Shown here piece after piece: positions 15,997-24,406 of a stretch of DNA of 64,000 bases. The notes below the pieces were generated by a model, which was not told the DNA's origin, did not search any database, and was given only the letters and a program-made list of their open reading frames with translations. Source of the DNA: Syntrophaceae bacterium (GTDB lineage: Bacteria > Desulfobacterota > Syntrophia > Syntrophales > PHBD01). The position numbers and the translations under genes were made by a program. Numbering within the stretch: the first letter of the stretch is position 1; each line of letters begins with the position of its first letter. The stretch spans positions 144,936-208,935 of the forward strand of contig JABLXX010000001.1 in the NCBI GenBank assembly GCA_013177825.1, given 5' to 3'.

Positions 15997-17373
15997 ATGA
16001 TGAAAAAACGGCTTTGCCTGCCGGTTCTATCCATTCTTCTCTGTTTGATGTTTCCATTTTCAGCCATGGCGCAATCGGTGCCCGATCCCGATCTTGTGGC
16101 TGCCATCGCCGGAATCAAGGCGATCGACAATCACGCCCATCCGTTGCGGGTCTTGAAGGAAGGCGAACGGGACACTGAATGGGGCGAGTTGAGCTATCAT
16201 ACCCTGTCGGCGGCAACCTCCGATCCGAGTGAAGAAATTCCGCTGGTTCCTTTCCGGCTGCGGCCGGAAAGTCCGGAATACGTTGCCGTCTGGAAAGAGC
16301 TTTATGGAGTATCTCTCGGCAGGGTCCCGAAAGAATTCATTCGGGAGGTGATCCGGACCAAGAAACGGATCATGCGGGAGCAGGGGGACAATTACCCTGC
16401 CTGGGTCCTTGATAAAATCGGCGTGGAAACCATGCTCGCCAACCGCACGGCCATGGACCGCAGCCTGCCTGCTACCCGTTTCCGCTGGGTCCCGTATGCC
16501 GACGCCTTGATGTTTCCACTCTCCAACCAGGAAGCCAAGGTGACGAGGCCGGATCTTGCCTCCTCTTATGAAGGTCTGGAGCGGCTGCGCGCGTCCTTTC
16601 TGAAGGACCTGGGAATCTCCCGGTTGCCCTCCAGCCTGAAGGACTACCTGTCCATGGTTGTCACCCCGTCACTGGAGCGCCAGAAGCAGGGAGGCGCCGT
16701 GGCTGTGAAATTCCTGACCGCCTACCTGCGCCCGCTGGAAGTATCGAATCCTTCGGCGGAGCAGGCTGGGCGTGTCTATGAGGGGTATGTTCGGGGGGGC
16801 AAACCGACGGGCAGGGAATACGGAACGCTGCAGGATTACCTGTTTCGCTACATCTGTCGGGAAGCCGGCAGGCTCGGCATGGCTGTCCATATCCACACGG
16901 GCTTCGGCATCGGCCAGTATTTCGACGTGGTCGGCTCCAACCCCCTTCTTCTGGAATCCGTCTTTAACGACCCGGACCTGCGAAAGACCCGGTTCGTCAT
17001 TATCCATGGGGGATGGCCGTTTGCGAAGCAAACCGCCGCCATGCTGCTTAAGCCGAATGTATACGCCGATTTCTCCGCCATCGACTTTCTCCTTTATCCA
17101 CGCGAGGTTGGCGACGTGCTCCGGAGCTGGCTGGAGATCGCGCCCGACAAGGTCCTGTTCGGGACCGACGGCTTTGAACTCGATCCGAACATGCTCTTTG
17201 TGAACTGGGAGGAATTCTCGTGCCTGGGTACCAGGAGTGCGCGGCAGGCCCTGGCGCTCGCGCTCACGGATATGAAGCAGGACGGCGAAATCACCCATGA
17301 GGAGGCCTTGGTGATTGCCCGGAAAGTACTTCGCGAAAATGCAATCCGGATTTATGGACTGGTGAGCCGATGA
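15997..17373 (+). CDS. Exported amidohydrolase (amidohydrolase-2-like TIM barrel)
   Basis: A 458-residue protein with a signal peptide (MMKKRLCLPVLSILLCLMF, then an AMAQ cleavage site near residue 25). Metal-binding motifs of the amidohydrolase superfamily are in place: DNHAHP near residue 46, HIHTGFG near 300, IHGGWPF near 333 and FGTDG near 388. The C-terminal HEEALVIARKVLRENAIRIY is typical of amidohydrolase-2 proteins related to decarboxylases and lactonases. It would act in the periplasm; the substrate is unknown. Start choice rests on GAGGAGAGG ahead of tandem ATG codons at 15997 and 16000. Confidence 0.85.
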   Translation: MMKKRLCLPVLSILLCLMFPFSAMAQSVPDPDLVAAIAGIKAIDNHAHPLRVLKEGERDTEWGELSYHTLSAATSDPSEEIPLVPFRLRPESPEYVAVWKELYGVSLGRVPKEFIREVIRTKKRIMREQGDNYPAWVLDKIGVETMLANRTAMDRSLPATRFRWVPYADALMFPLSNQEAKVTRPDLASSYEGLERLRASFLKDLGISRLPSSLKDYLSMVVTPSLERQKQGGAVAVKFLTAYLRPLEVSNPSAEQAGRVYEGYVRGGKPTGREYGTLQDYLFRYICREAGRLGMAVHIHTGFGIGQYFDVVGSNPLLLESVFNDPDLRKTRFVIIHGGWPFAKQTAAMLLKPNVYADFSAIDFLLYPREVGDVLRSWLEIAPDKVLFGTDGFELDPNMLFVNWEEFSCLGTRSARQALALALTDMKQDGEITHEEALVIARKVLRENAIRIYGLVSR

Positions 17374-17458
17374 GTGTTTATGCCCGCTGACCTGCACCCG
17401 AAAAGCGGCAGCGAGGAGTGGAGTTTACCGGATATCGCTGGAGCGACGATGAGGGAAC

Positions 17459-17617
17459 ATGGAGACGGCGACATTAATGATCAGCCTTCTTTTTGCGGTT
17501 CTTGCCATTGCCATTGTCGTGGCCATTTCAAGGTGGGTATTCAGGATCAACGATATCATCGACGGGATGGACAAAGTAATCGAACTGCTTGAAAGGCAGA
17601 TCCGCCTACGGGAATAG
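17459..17617 (+). CDS. Single-pass small membrane protein, 52 residues
   Basis: From the ATG at 17459, preceded by GAGGGA, the frame reads METATLMISLLFAVLAIAIV and continues through one membrane helix into an amphipathic helix (IIDGMDKVIELLERQIRLRE) before a TAG. Hydrophobic N-terminal helix plus charged C-terminal helix is a common form for small regulatory membrane peptides. It lies 85 bp after the amidohydrolase, same strand. A frame of this composition is unlikely to be chance, but the function is unknown. Confidence 0.55.
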   Translation: METATLMISLLFAVLAIAIVVAISRWVFRINDIIDGMDKVIELLERQIRLRE

Positions 17618-17680
17618 GACATTGGGATGGAAATCGGGGCGTGATCTTTCCGACGGCCGGCTTTACAGGTTTTCATTCAA

Positions 17681-17707
17681 GGACATGATATGATGGGAGG
17701 CATGTCC
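17681..17707. promoter_or_regulatory. 7-bp inverted repeat, operator or weak terminator
   Basis: GGACATG (17681-17687) and CATGTCC (17701-17707) are perfect inverted repeats around a 13-bp loop. A T-run (TTTTTT) follows about eight bases later. It lies between the small membrane protein gene and the left end of the IS, and could end that transcript. Confidence 0.35.
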
Positions 17708-17757
17708 AGCTTACCTTTTTTACAGTCCGGACCACGGAGGTATTTGCTTACAAATCG

Positions 17758-18679
17758 GTATTAATTTTAGGTAATTGATCCTGTGCTGGCACCTGTGATA
17801 AGGGTGCCTCATGGACTTAACTAGTTATCATAATGTAATATCCAGCGAGAGCAAAGCCAGAAAATATCTGCTGGGAAAAAGCTTCAAAAACCATCAACGG
17901 TTTTGCCCTCGCTGCCGGCAACGCAAGTTATACAAGTTAAGCGACGAAAGGTACCGATGCTCCCGTTGTGAATATACGTTCCATGACTTCTCTGGTCGCT
18001 GGATTAATCATGGTCGTCTAACCTGCGTGCAATGGTTGTCGATCCTCAAGCTCTTTGAACTGGAAGTATCTGTCCGGAAGATGTCCCAGCAGATGAAGAT
18101 GTCCTACAAGGCTGTTTATGGAGCCGTGAGCACGATCCGGATGGCCATTTTGAATCATGCAGCCGACGCCGATGTTCTCCTGGGCGGTGAGATCGAACTG
18201 GATGAGTCCTACTTCGGAGGCCGACGGAAAGGCAACCGGGGCCGTGGAGCCGCCGGGAAGGTTCCCGTGTTCGGCATCCTGGAGAGGAAAGGCGTCGTCC
18301 AGGTCAGTGTTGTCCCGAATGTCACGGCAGAGACCTTGCTGGGTCTCACCGTCAAGAAGGTTCGCAGGGGAAGCGTCGTTTATACTGACAAGTTCAGGAG
18401 TTACGACAGCCTGATGTTCTGCGGATACCGGCATCTGAAAGTGGACCATGGAAAGTACTTCTCTTCCGGTAAGGTCACCATCAACGGATTGGAGGGGTTC
18501 TGGAGTTGGGCCAAGGAGAGACTGATCAAGCATCATGGCGTCTCCAAGGAACAGTTCCCTCTTTATTTGAAAGAACTGGAGTTTCGATATAATAATCGCA
18601 ACTCTGATATTTTCGACCAAGTTGCTACTTTTCTCTGCGATCTTGTGCCAAAATGGGACTAATTACCTAATTTTAATAC
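17758..18679 (+). mobile_element. IS1595-family insertion sequence
   Basis: A 922-bp element bounded by 24-bp terminal inverted repeats with four mismatches: the left starts GTATTAATTTTAGGTAATT (17758), and the right, read inward, starts GTATTAAAATTAGGTAATT (ending at 18679). It contains one intact transposase gene. The 8 bp flanking each side (ACAAATCG and TTATATTC) do not match, so no target duplication is visible; the flanks may have been rearranged since insertion. Confidence 0.85.
17811..18662 (+). CDS. IS1595-family transposase
   Basis: A 283-residue DDE-type transposase. It has an N-terminal zinc ribbon (CPRCRQRK with CSRCEYTF, residues about 32-58), an HTH-like region, and then the catalytic domain with ELDESYFGGRRKGNRGRG (about 130-147), VYTDKFRSYDSL (about 198) and NGLEGFWSWAKERL (about 226). 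These are the hallmark motifs of IS1595 transposases. The frame is intact, so the element may be active. Confidence 0.93.
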   Translation: MDLTSYHNVISSESKARKYLLGKSFKNHQRFCPRCRQRKLYKLSDERYRCSRCEYTFHDFSGRWINHGRLTCVQWLSILKLFELEVSVRKMSQQMKMSYKAVYGAVSTIRMAILNHAADADVLLGGEIELDESYFGGRRKGNRGRGAAGKVPVFGILERKGVVQVSVVPNVTAETLLGLTVKKVRRGSVVYTDKFRSYDSLMFCGYRHLKVDHGKYFSSGKVTINGLEGFWSWAKERLIKHHGVSKEQFPLYLKELEFRYNNRNSDIFDQVATFLCDLVPKWD

Positions 18680-19038
18680 TTATATTCATTGATAAAACTT
18701 TTTGAAAATAACCATGTTTCAGTACGTGTGTATGTGGTCGATACGGTATCGTCTTCCGGATGGAACATATTATACCGCTCACAAACCGACTGTTTCAGTG
18801 TGTCATTATCCAAATCACGATCTTGCCTGTTCTTGTCGAGATAATTATCAATTACTTTCTCTCTTATTATTATCTGGATTTTCTTGGACCGTTTATCCGG
18901 TCGCATAGGATCGCTTTCAAGTTTCCAGTCGACTTGTATTACATAGTCATTATCTGCATAACGTGAAGCAATCCAAGCGTTTGTCGGAAATATCGGTGTT
19001 ATGAGCTTGACCCATTGATCCAAAAGATCTTCAGCCAT
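18673..19038 (-). CDS. Hypothetical protein, 3' end altered by the IS
   Basis: A 121-residue protein whose stop codon (18673-18675) lies inside the right inverted repeat of the IS. The original C-terminus was therefore replaced or removed by the insertion. The visible part contains VDWKLESDPMRPDKRSKKIQ and a charged helix (KVIDNYLDKNRQDRDLDN), with no membrane segment. No family is recognised. The gene is AT-rich compared with most of the window and overlaps the end of the gene upstream by 8 bp, so the two form one operon. The pair resembles accessory island genes. Confidence 0.6.
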   Translation of the reverse strand: MAEDLLDQWVKLITPIFPTNAWIASRYADNDYVIQVDWKLESDPMRPDKRSKKIQIIIREKVIDNYLDKNRQDRDLDNDTLKQSVCERYNMFHPEDDTVSTTYTRTETWLFSKSFINEYKY

Positions 19039-19363
19039 TTTTTTCCCTTTTGGCTGATTGCTTCTCCCCGATTATCTTTATCTTCTTGTTCCATCCGGTC
19101 CTGTCCGTCCGCACATTTCTGCAGTTTTTTTTATACTGTAGTTTAAAGATAATTCGCCCCACGTACTCTCCCTCTTCCTGAATCCTGTATCCTAATACCG
19201 TCCCTCCATAAAAAGAAGGTTCATCGCGCGTTTTATGAAAATAAATATCACCGCCAACAAGTTCCTTTGCATTATTTTCATCCAGATTCCACCAACCACT
19301 TTCCCATACATTTTCGTCGATTTTGACGAAATTATTCATTTGCTCAATAATGTGTATGTCCAT
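19031..19363 (-). CDS. Hypothetical protein in an AT-rich two-gene operon
   Basis: A 110-residue protein from the ATG at 19363, preceded by AAGGAGA; an ATG 54 bp upstream lacks such a site. The central part contains ESGWWNLDENNAKELVGGDI and FHKTRDEPSFYGGTVLGYRI, a beta-rich pattern that looks like a small conserved domain, ending in basic helix. I cannot name the family. Overlap with the downstream gene indicates translational coupling. A hairpin with T-run (19434-19464) upstream on the same strand separates it from an older gene fragment. Confidence 0.6.
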   Translation of the reverse strand: MDIHIIEQMNNFVKIDENVWESGWWNLDENNAKELVGGDIYFHKTRDEPSFYGGTVLGYRIQEEGEYVGRIIFKLQYKKNCRNVRTDRTGWNKKIKIIGEKQSAKREKNG

Positions 19364-19433
19364 TTTTTTGTCTCCTTCGTTGACAAATAGGATGTATATG
19401 TTCCATGCTGACAGCAATTACGATCATAAATCA

Positions 19434-19464
19434 AAACCCCACCTCAAAATAAGAGACGGGGTTT
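19434..19464 (-). terminator. Candidate terminator upstream of the AT-rich operon
   Basis: Read on the minus strand, AAACCCC and GGGGTTT form a 7-bp stem with an inner CTC/GAG pairing, followed by TTTTGATTTATG. It would stop minus-strand transcripts coming from the gene fragment at 19506-19625. Confidence 0.45.
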
Positions 19465-19505
19465 AAATAGGTTTTCCAACCCCCTATATAGGGCCGGAAT
19501 TAGTG

Positions 19506-19625
19506 TTAATAAATGTCTTTTATTTCTTCGTATTCAGCATCTGCCCTATTGTTCCAAAAGTCAAGGTATTTCTTTTTCATATGTCTGTACTCTGATCTGC
19601 AGCATTTTTTTGATATTAAATCATT
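19506..19625 (-). pseudogene. C-terminal fragment of an unknown gene
   Basis: The minus strand holds a 39-codon frame without a proper start, ending KKKYLDFWNNRADAEYEEIK and a stop. Codon use and the run of charged and aromatic residues look like a real protein tail. Its own terminator-like hairpin follows. The rest of the gene is missing. Confidence 0.3.
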
Positions 19626-19629
19626 TCAG

Positions 19630-19920
19630 TGATGCGCAACTTTAATTCTCTTAATATTGCAATATTGCATTTATTTATAGGAACCCTGCAATCGCCTCTC
19701 TTGTTTCCCAGACTATATCGGGGCAAAGGTCCTGTTCCGTTCTGTTCGGTTTTTCCCGGAGGTGGATGACCGGCTCGACGATGTGCAGACTCTTTCAGGC
19801 CAAGACTCGATTACAAGTACTCCAATCTGAACGTGAACAATCCTGCTGCTTGCATGGAAACGACGGGCCTGCGGCCTGGAAACCGGTCCGGGCCGGATAC
19901 AACCACGTCGTGCTCGGTCC
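19630..19920. other. No supported gene
   Basis: An AT-rich part gives way near 19680 to GC-rich sequence with short frames on both strands, none with a ribosome site or a recognisable motif. This may be eroded coding DNA. Confidence 0.4.
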
Positions 19921-19924
19921 CTCG

Positions 19925-20254
19925 TCATGGGCGAACTGCCAGCGCTATATGCGTTCCAAAAATCAGCCCGGCTGGTGATGCGGCCTTACACTTCTCGAAA
20001 TCCGGGCGGGCTGCCTGACGGTATACGCCGCTGATCAGCAGTGAATTGGAAATCGAGCCGCAATCATTACGGATTGTCCGGCCTTTTATCTTCCGACGAA
20101 CAAGGAATCGGTCGGCGCGGACGATTGCCCATCTGGAAAGGGATTCGGGATGTCCGGCAAAGACTGAATAGCCATCCCCATCATGCATCGGACAGTCACC
20201 GATGCTTTCCGGATCATTTGCAGAATCATTTTTCAGCAGGAATCGTATGGCCAT
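19925..20254 (-). CDS. Possible hypothetical protein divergent from the ModE-like gene
   Basis: A 109-residue frame with the good ribosome site AAGGAAGGA before its ATG at 20254. The first 55 residues (NDPESIGDCPMHDGDGYSVF then HPESLSRWAIVRADRFLVRR) read like real protein; the rest is less convincing. It is transcribed away from the ModE-like regulator, sharing a 78-bp intergenic region. No family is recognised. It may be a small molybdate-related gene or a chance frame. Confidence 0.35.
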   Translation of the reverse strand: MAIRFLLKNDSANDPESIGDCPMHDGDGYSVFAGHPESLSRWAIVRADRFLVRRKIKGRTIRNDCGSISNSLLISGVYRQAARPDFEKCKAASPAGLIFGTHIALAVRP

Positions 20255-20292
20255 ATTCCTTCCTTTCGGACATCCATGCTGTCAACGGACTG

Positions 20293-20316
20293 CGTTATAT
20301 TAAACATAGATATTCT
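20293..20316 (+). promoter_or_regulatory. Candidate ModE-type half-site before the ModE-like gene
   Basis: CGTTATAT (20293-20300) matches the left arm of the E. coli ModE operator as I remember it (ATCGTTATATA, spacer, inverted arm). The right arm here (TAGATATTC) is a poor match. The site is about 35 bp before the regulator's ATG, suggesting autoregulation. Confidence 0.35.
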
Positions 20317-20332
20317 TGAAGGCAGGTTAATC

Positions 20333-20746
20333 ATGGAGATAAAATTCAAACTCTGGATTGAACAGAATGGAATAACCCTGTTCGGTCATGGACTGGAAGA
20401 ACTCTTGAAAGGCATCGACGAATACCAAAGCCTCTTCGGCGCCGCCAGAAAACTGAAGATGTCCTATCGGGCGGCCTGGGGCAAAATCAAAGACGCTGAA
20501 AAACGCACGGGGATACAACTTGTCGTCACCAACGGCCGCAAGGGTATGCTTCTCACGGAAAATGCGCGAAGAATCGTTATGGAATTCGAGAATATGGAAA
20601 ATAACATTAATCAACTGCTTCATGATTGCAGCAATTCATTTCCGATACCGGATCTTGGGGGCATGCAGAACGAATCACACCCCCTCCCCACCTCCAAAAT
20701 GCTTGAGCATTCCCGTCTCCATATGCCTCACCGGGCATATGCATAA
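20333..20746 (+). CDS. ModE-like winged-helix regulator without a Mop domain
   Basis: A 137-residue protein whose first 100 residues match the ModE N-terminal DNA-binding domain. Features are LWIEQNGITLFGHGLEELLK, then the HTH SLFGAARKLKMSYRAAWGKI, then GIQLVVTNGRKGMLLTENAR (the wing seen in LysR-like ModE domains). Full-length ModE carries two C-terminal molybdate-binding Mop domains, which are absent; a short His-rich tail (HSRLHMPHRAYA) follows instead. It probably senses molybdate or tungstate by another route or depends on another protein. Position directly upstream of a molybdoenzyme operon supports that target. Start set by AGGCAGG before the ATG. Confidence 0.8.
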   Translation: MEIKFKLWIEQNGITLFGHGLEELLKGIDEYQSLFGAARKLKMSYRAAWGKIKDAEKRTGIQLVVTNGRKGMLLTENARRIVMEFENMENNINQLLHDCSNSFPIPDLGGMQNESHPLPTSKMLEHSRLHMPHRAYA

Positions 20747-20783
20747 AGTTGCATAACCAACTGTAATTATTACAAATTATAGC

Positions 20784-20966
20784 TTGACAATTCCCCCGGG
20801 AAGGCATACGCCGTAGTCGTCCGGTTCACAGGAACTGAAACCGGATCTCAGGTGTCGCCCTCGCCGGGCGGCAGAAAGATTGGGCATCGACTTTATTGCG
20901 GAGCGTCCGGAGAGCACAGGATCCGTCCATATCTCCGGAACGCGAGATTGCAGAGGAGGTTACAGG
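20784..20966 (+). promoter_or_regulatory. Promoter-like box and structured leader before the molybdoenzyme operon
   Basis: A TTGACA box lies at 20784-20789, with only a weak -10 (TACGCC) at 17-bp spacing. The leader then folds into two consecutive hairpins: CCGGTT with AACCGG around a 12-base loop, and CGCCC with GGGCG around TCGCC. The unstructured rest ends in GAGGAGGTT before the ATG at 20967. This may be a regulatory RNA; the Moco or tungsten-cofactor riboswitch is one candidate, but I cannot confirm its consensus by eye. Confidence 0.4.
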
Positions 20967-23546
20967 ATGAAAAACAAGTTTGAGATGCCAAGACGAAGAT
21001 TTTTACAGATGACCGGTGCAATCGGGATCGCCACCGCGATGACGGCTTTTCCCTTCCGAAACCTGCAATCGGCATGGGCGTTCGGAGATCATCCGCAGGA
21101 GCAGCTTCCCTACCGGATCACCAAGAAGGTCCCCCAGGTCTGTGCAAGGGCCTGCGAAGCGGACTGTGCCTATTATGTCGTCATGGGCGTGGACCCCGCC
21201 ACGGGCCTGGAGAGGGCCATCACACTGGAAGGACGGCCGGAGGATCCTGTTTCGAACGGGAAATTCTGCATCAAGGGCATGGGGTTCGTCGATTCGCTGT
21301 ACGATCCGGACCGCCTTATGGTTGCCCTGAAGCGGACCAATCCCGTCAAGGGAACGGACCAGGATCCGGGTTGGGTAACCATGAAGACGGCCGACGCAGT
21401 AAATGAAGTCATTGCCGGCCTCAAGAAGCTGAAACCAGAAGAGATTCTCTTTGCATCCCCCGGTGACCCCTACACGAACCGACTCTGCCAGTCCATCGGG
21501 GCCACCCGGAGCGACCAGCGGACGGAATGCTTCGGCACCCATTACTACATCAACTGCCTGACCCTGACCAACCCGCCCAACAAATTTTATTCCAGCTGCT
21601 ATACGCCAAGCCACCATGTCTGCGGGTACGATTACGACAATGCCAAGTATCAGATCTGGTTCGGGTTCGACTCCTTCTCCAAGTGCGGCAAGGCGGGCAT
21701 GCTCAACCACTGGGCCACGGGAAAGAAGAACGGTTGCAAGATTGTCATGTTCAATCCTGTCCGGACGCCTATGGCGGACGGGTATGCCGGCGAGACCTAT
21801 GGCATCAAGCCGGGAACCGACCTCGCCGTGGCGCTGGCCATGATCCGCACGATCCTTGCGAACAGGAAATACAACGCCTCATTCATTAAAAAGTACTCCG
21901 ATGCAATCGCTTTGGTCGATGTGGATGGACGTGCCGCCCTGAAGGCGGAGGACGGCCAGTTCCTGGCCTGGTGCAGCAAGCACAGGAAAGCTGAACCAAT
22001 CGACGATTGTGATGCACCAGCCCTCTCAGGCGGTCCGTTCAGGGTCTCTATCGGAGGCAAAACGATCACCGCCAAGCCCGTCCTGCAGATTCTGACGGAA
22101 TCGACCAAGACCTATACGCCCGAATGGGCCGCCAGGATCAGTGACGTTCCTGCCAAGGCGATCAGCAGGATCGCCCTCGAGTTTGCCGCGGCTGCACCTT
22201 ATGCCATGATCCCGACGTACAAACGCGATGCGGCAGGCCCGAACTACGCCAACAGTTGGCGGCTCCGCCACGCGATCAACATTCTCAACACCCTGGCCGG
22301 TTCGATCGACCATGAAGGGGGCGTCCTGCTTCTCCACGGGATCAAGATCCCATGGATCGACGAACTGGCCCCACCGGTCGTTCCCTTTCCGGAACAGCCG
22401 GCCGAACCGGTCGATTTTCGGAACGAATTTCCCGTCACGAACGACATCTACCGGAAGAAGGATTTCTCCGCACCGGGACACTATGGCATGGTCGGCTGGG
22501 GACTTTACAAAACCAACCGGGCCAAGGCGATTTTCTTCCGGAACCCGCACCGGGGGCTCTTCGCCATGATCCAGTCGCAGATGCTGGAAAAGGCAACGGA
22601 AAAGATGCAGATGGTCGTGGACTGGAACCTCTACCTCGACGACCTCGGATATTTCTGCGACTACGTCATTCCGGCCCCCCACCAGTTCGAGGAGGGCAAG
22701 CTCGACCTGCGCCTCTACTACCCGAAGTATCCCTGCCTCGTCGGCGGCGTCCCGGTTCAGAAGACACCGGGCGACCAGATCGGCTGGGGCGGATTCGCCG
22801 CCAAGATCGGTCTGGCCATGGCCCCCAAGTACTGGACGACGGACGGGAGCGGCGATCCCAAGAAGATCATCCCCACGAACATGGGCGATATCGCCGTCAA
22901 GAAGGCAGGTGCAGCGGAAAATGGGGCTGATTTCAACAAGAAGGGGGCGTTCTGGATCGATCGGAAACCCTACGAAAACTACAAACAGATCGAGGAGATC
23001 GGTTACGGACGTCCCAAGGGAAGGGTTCGGATGTACGTCGACGAATTCGCCCGGGTCGGGCATGAACCGCTGCCGGTCTGGGCCACCCGATGGCATGATT
23101 CCAAAGGGGATTACAAGTTCTCTCTGCTGATCACCCGAGCCCCCTGGTACATGCATGCCGATCCGAACTTCATCAACAACGCCGTCCTGAAGGAAGTGAC
23201 CGTACGAAACTTCATGGACTGTATTTGGATGAACCCCGAGGCGGGCAGGAAACTGGGCCTGAAGGAAGGGGACATGGTGATCCTGGAGAACGACCCCAAT
23301 TACATGAAGGATCTCCCCAGACCGCAGAAGGCGAAACTGCACCTGACAAACCGCGTCGTTCGGCAGGATTGCATCCTGACCTTCCACGGAATCGGCCACC
23401 GGGCGAAAAACCTCCGACATGCCAAGGATTTTGGTTACAGGGATGGAGATCTGATTCCGCAGAAAGATCCCAACATCGTCAAGAAACACGATCCTACCGG
23501 GATGGGTTGGGTGGAAGACGTCTATGTCAGCGTCAGAAAAGCATAA
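20967..23546 (+). CDS. Tat-exported molybdopterin oxidoreductase catalytic subunit (DMSO reductase family)
   Basis: An 859-residue catalytic subunit. The Tat signal RRRFLQMTG starts at residue 9. A 4Fe-4S site follows (Cys59, Cys63, Cys67 and Cys101 in NGKFCIKGMG), then molybdopterin-binding regions (about 180-560) and a C-terminal cofactor-binding domain (from about 720, WMNPEAGRKLGLKEGDMVIL). A Cys in FYSSCYTPSHH (about 210) may be the metal ligand. It would act in the periplasm with the ferredoxin subunit encoded next. Length, signal and partners resemble arsenate (ArrA), thiosulfate/polysulfide (PhsA/PsrA) and tetrathionate (TtrA) reductases. I cannot choose among them, and the substrate may be new. 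GAGGAGG supports the start. Confidence 0.88.
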   Translation: MKNKFEMPRRRFLQMTGAIGIATAMTAFPFRNLQSAWAFGDHPQEQLPYRITKKVPQVCARACEADCAYYVVMGVDPATGLERAITLEGRPEDPVSNGKFCIKGMGFVDSLYDPDRLMVALKRTNPVKGTDQDPGWVTMKTADAVNEVIAGLKKLKPEEILFASPGDPYTNRLCQSIGATRSDQRTECFGTHYYINCLTLTNPPNKFYSSCYTPSHHVCGYDYDNAKYQIWFGFDSFSKCGKAGMLNHWATGKKNGCKIVMFNPVRTPMADGYAGETYGIKPGTDLAVALAMIRTILANRKYNASFIKKYSDAIALVDVDGRAALKAEDGQFLAWCSKHRKAEPIDDCDAPALSGGPFRVSIGGKTITAKPVLQILTESTKTYTPEWAARISDVPAKAISRIALEFAAAAPYAMIPTYKRDAAGPNYANSWRLRHAINILNTLAGSIDHEGGVLLLHGIKIPWIDELAPPVVPFPEQPAEPVDFRNEFPVTNDIYRKKDFSAPGHYGMVGWGLYKTNRAKAIFFRNPHRGLFAMIQSQMLEKATEKMQMVVDWNLYLDDLGYFCDYVIPAPHQFEEGKLDLRLYYPKYPCLVGGVPVQKTPGDQIGWGGFAAKIGLAMAPKYWTTDGSGDPKKIIPTNMGDIAVKKAGAAENGADFNKKGAFWIDRKPYENYKQIEEIGYGRPKGRVRMYVDEFARVGHEPLPVWATRWHDSKGDYKFSLLITRAPWYMHADPNFINNAVLKEVTVRNFMDCIWMNPEAGRKLGLKEGDMVILENDPNYMKDLPRPQKAKLHLTNRVVRQDCILTFHGIGHRAKNLRHAKDFGYRDGDLIPQKDPNIVKKHDPTGMGWVEDVYVSVRKA

Positions 23547-23561
23547 GCGAGGTGAATGACG

Positions 23562-24269
23562 ATGAAAGAATATGCGATCCTGCTCGACAATACGTTCTGC
23601 ACCGGCTGCAACAGCTGTGCATACCGGTGTATCCAGGAGTTCCGATATCACGATCAGGCGTCAAAGGGCCTTTTCAGGACCTTCGTTTCGATCAACGACG
23701 GCGGTCTCTACCACAGGCGGTGCATGCACTGCCTCGACCCGCAGTGCGTCAGGAACTGCCCCGTCAAGGCCCTGACCAAGTCCGATTACGGACCGGTTCT
23801 GTACGATGCGAAAGTCTGCATCGGCTGCCAGACCTGCGTCCGGGTCTGCCCGTTTCATATCCCCCAGTTTGACGAGGCTTCGAAGAAGATCGTCAAGTGC
23901 AGCCTCTGCGCCCAGCGGCTGGGCGACGGGAAACAGCCGGCCTGCGTCGAGATCTGCCCCACCGGTGCGCTGCAGTTCGGCGAATACGGGGCGATGAAGA
24001 CACTGGCCCTGAAACGGGCCAAGGAAAAGAAACTCAAACTGTACGGCTATGACGAGGGCGGCGGGACCCATGTGTTTGTCCTGACCAAGGAAGATTCCGC
24101 AGCGGCCGGCTATCCGAATGTGCAGAAGAAGGCGTTGAAAAGCGGAAGGGCTTCCCTGGATGGGGGGCTCGGCGTACCGGCCATGGCGGTGCTGGCCGTG
24201 ACAGGCATGAAAAAGTTCAGCGAGCGGCGCGCCCGCATCGAGGCGGAAACGAAAAACGAAAAACCCTGA
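23562..24269 (+). CDS. Four-cluster ferredoxin subunit of the molybdoenzyme
   Basis: A 235-residue iron-sulfur subunit with four cysteine groups: CTGCNSCAYRC (near residue 12), CMHCLDPQCVRNC (near 55), CIGCQTCVRVC (near 87) and CSLCAQR with CVEIC (near 110-125). This is the layout of DmsB/PsrB/FdnH-type electron-transfer subunits. After the clusters, KLYGYDEGGGTHVFVL matches the FdnH-like segment, and a hydrophobic stretch GVPAMAVLAVTGM near residue 210 may anchor it weakly. It lacks its own Tat signal, so it probably exports with the catalytic subunit. No quinol-oxidising membrane subunit follows. An ATG six bases upstream is too close to GAGGTG. Confidence 0.9.
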   Translation: MKEYAILLDNTFCTGCNSCAYRCIQEFRYHDQASKGLFRTFVSINDGGLYHRRCMHCLDPQCVRNCPVKALTKSDYGPVLYDAKVCIGCQTCVRVCPFHIPQFDEASKKIVKCSLCAQRLGDGKQPACVEICPTGALQFGEYGAMKTLALKRAKEKKLKLYGYDEGGGTHVFVLTKEDSAAAGYPNVQKKALKSGRASLDGGLGVPAMAVLAVTGMKKFSERRARIEAETKNEKP

Positions 24270-24406
24270 TGATTGTCAGGAAGCGTTCCCTGGGCGGGGT
24301 CGAGAGGCCCTGCCCGGGGTGCCGGAATATTCCTCCGGGACAATGCATGGCCATCGGTCCCGGGGGCACGTTCTCACGAAGAACAATACGCAGAAAGGAC
24401 ACGGTC

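Noticed and set aside
17750..18687. 8-bp target-site duplication around the IS
   Set aside because: The flanking 8-mers differ (ACAAATCG and TTATATTC).
22026..23651. A 541-codon open frame on the minus strand opposite the molybdoenzyme gene
   Set aside because: It is antisense to a protein with clear motifs, has no domain of its own and reflects the GC-rich third-position bias of the real gene.
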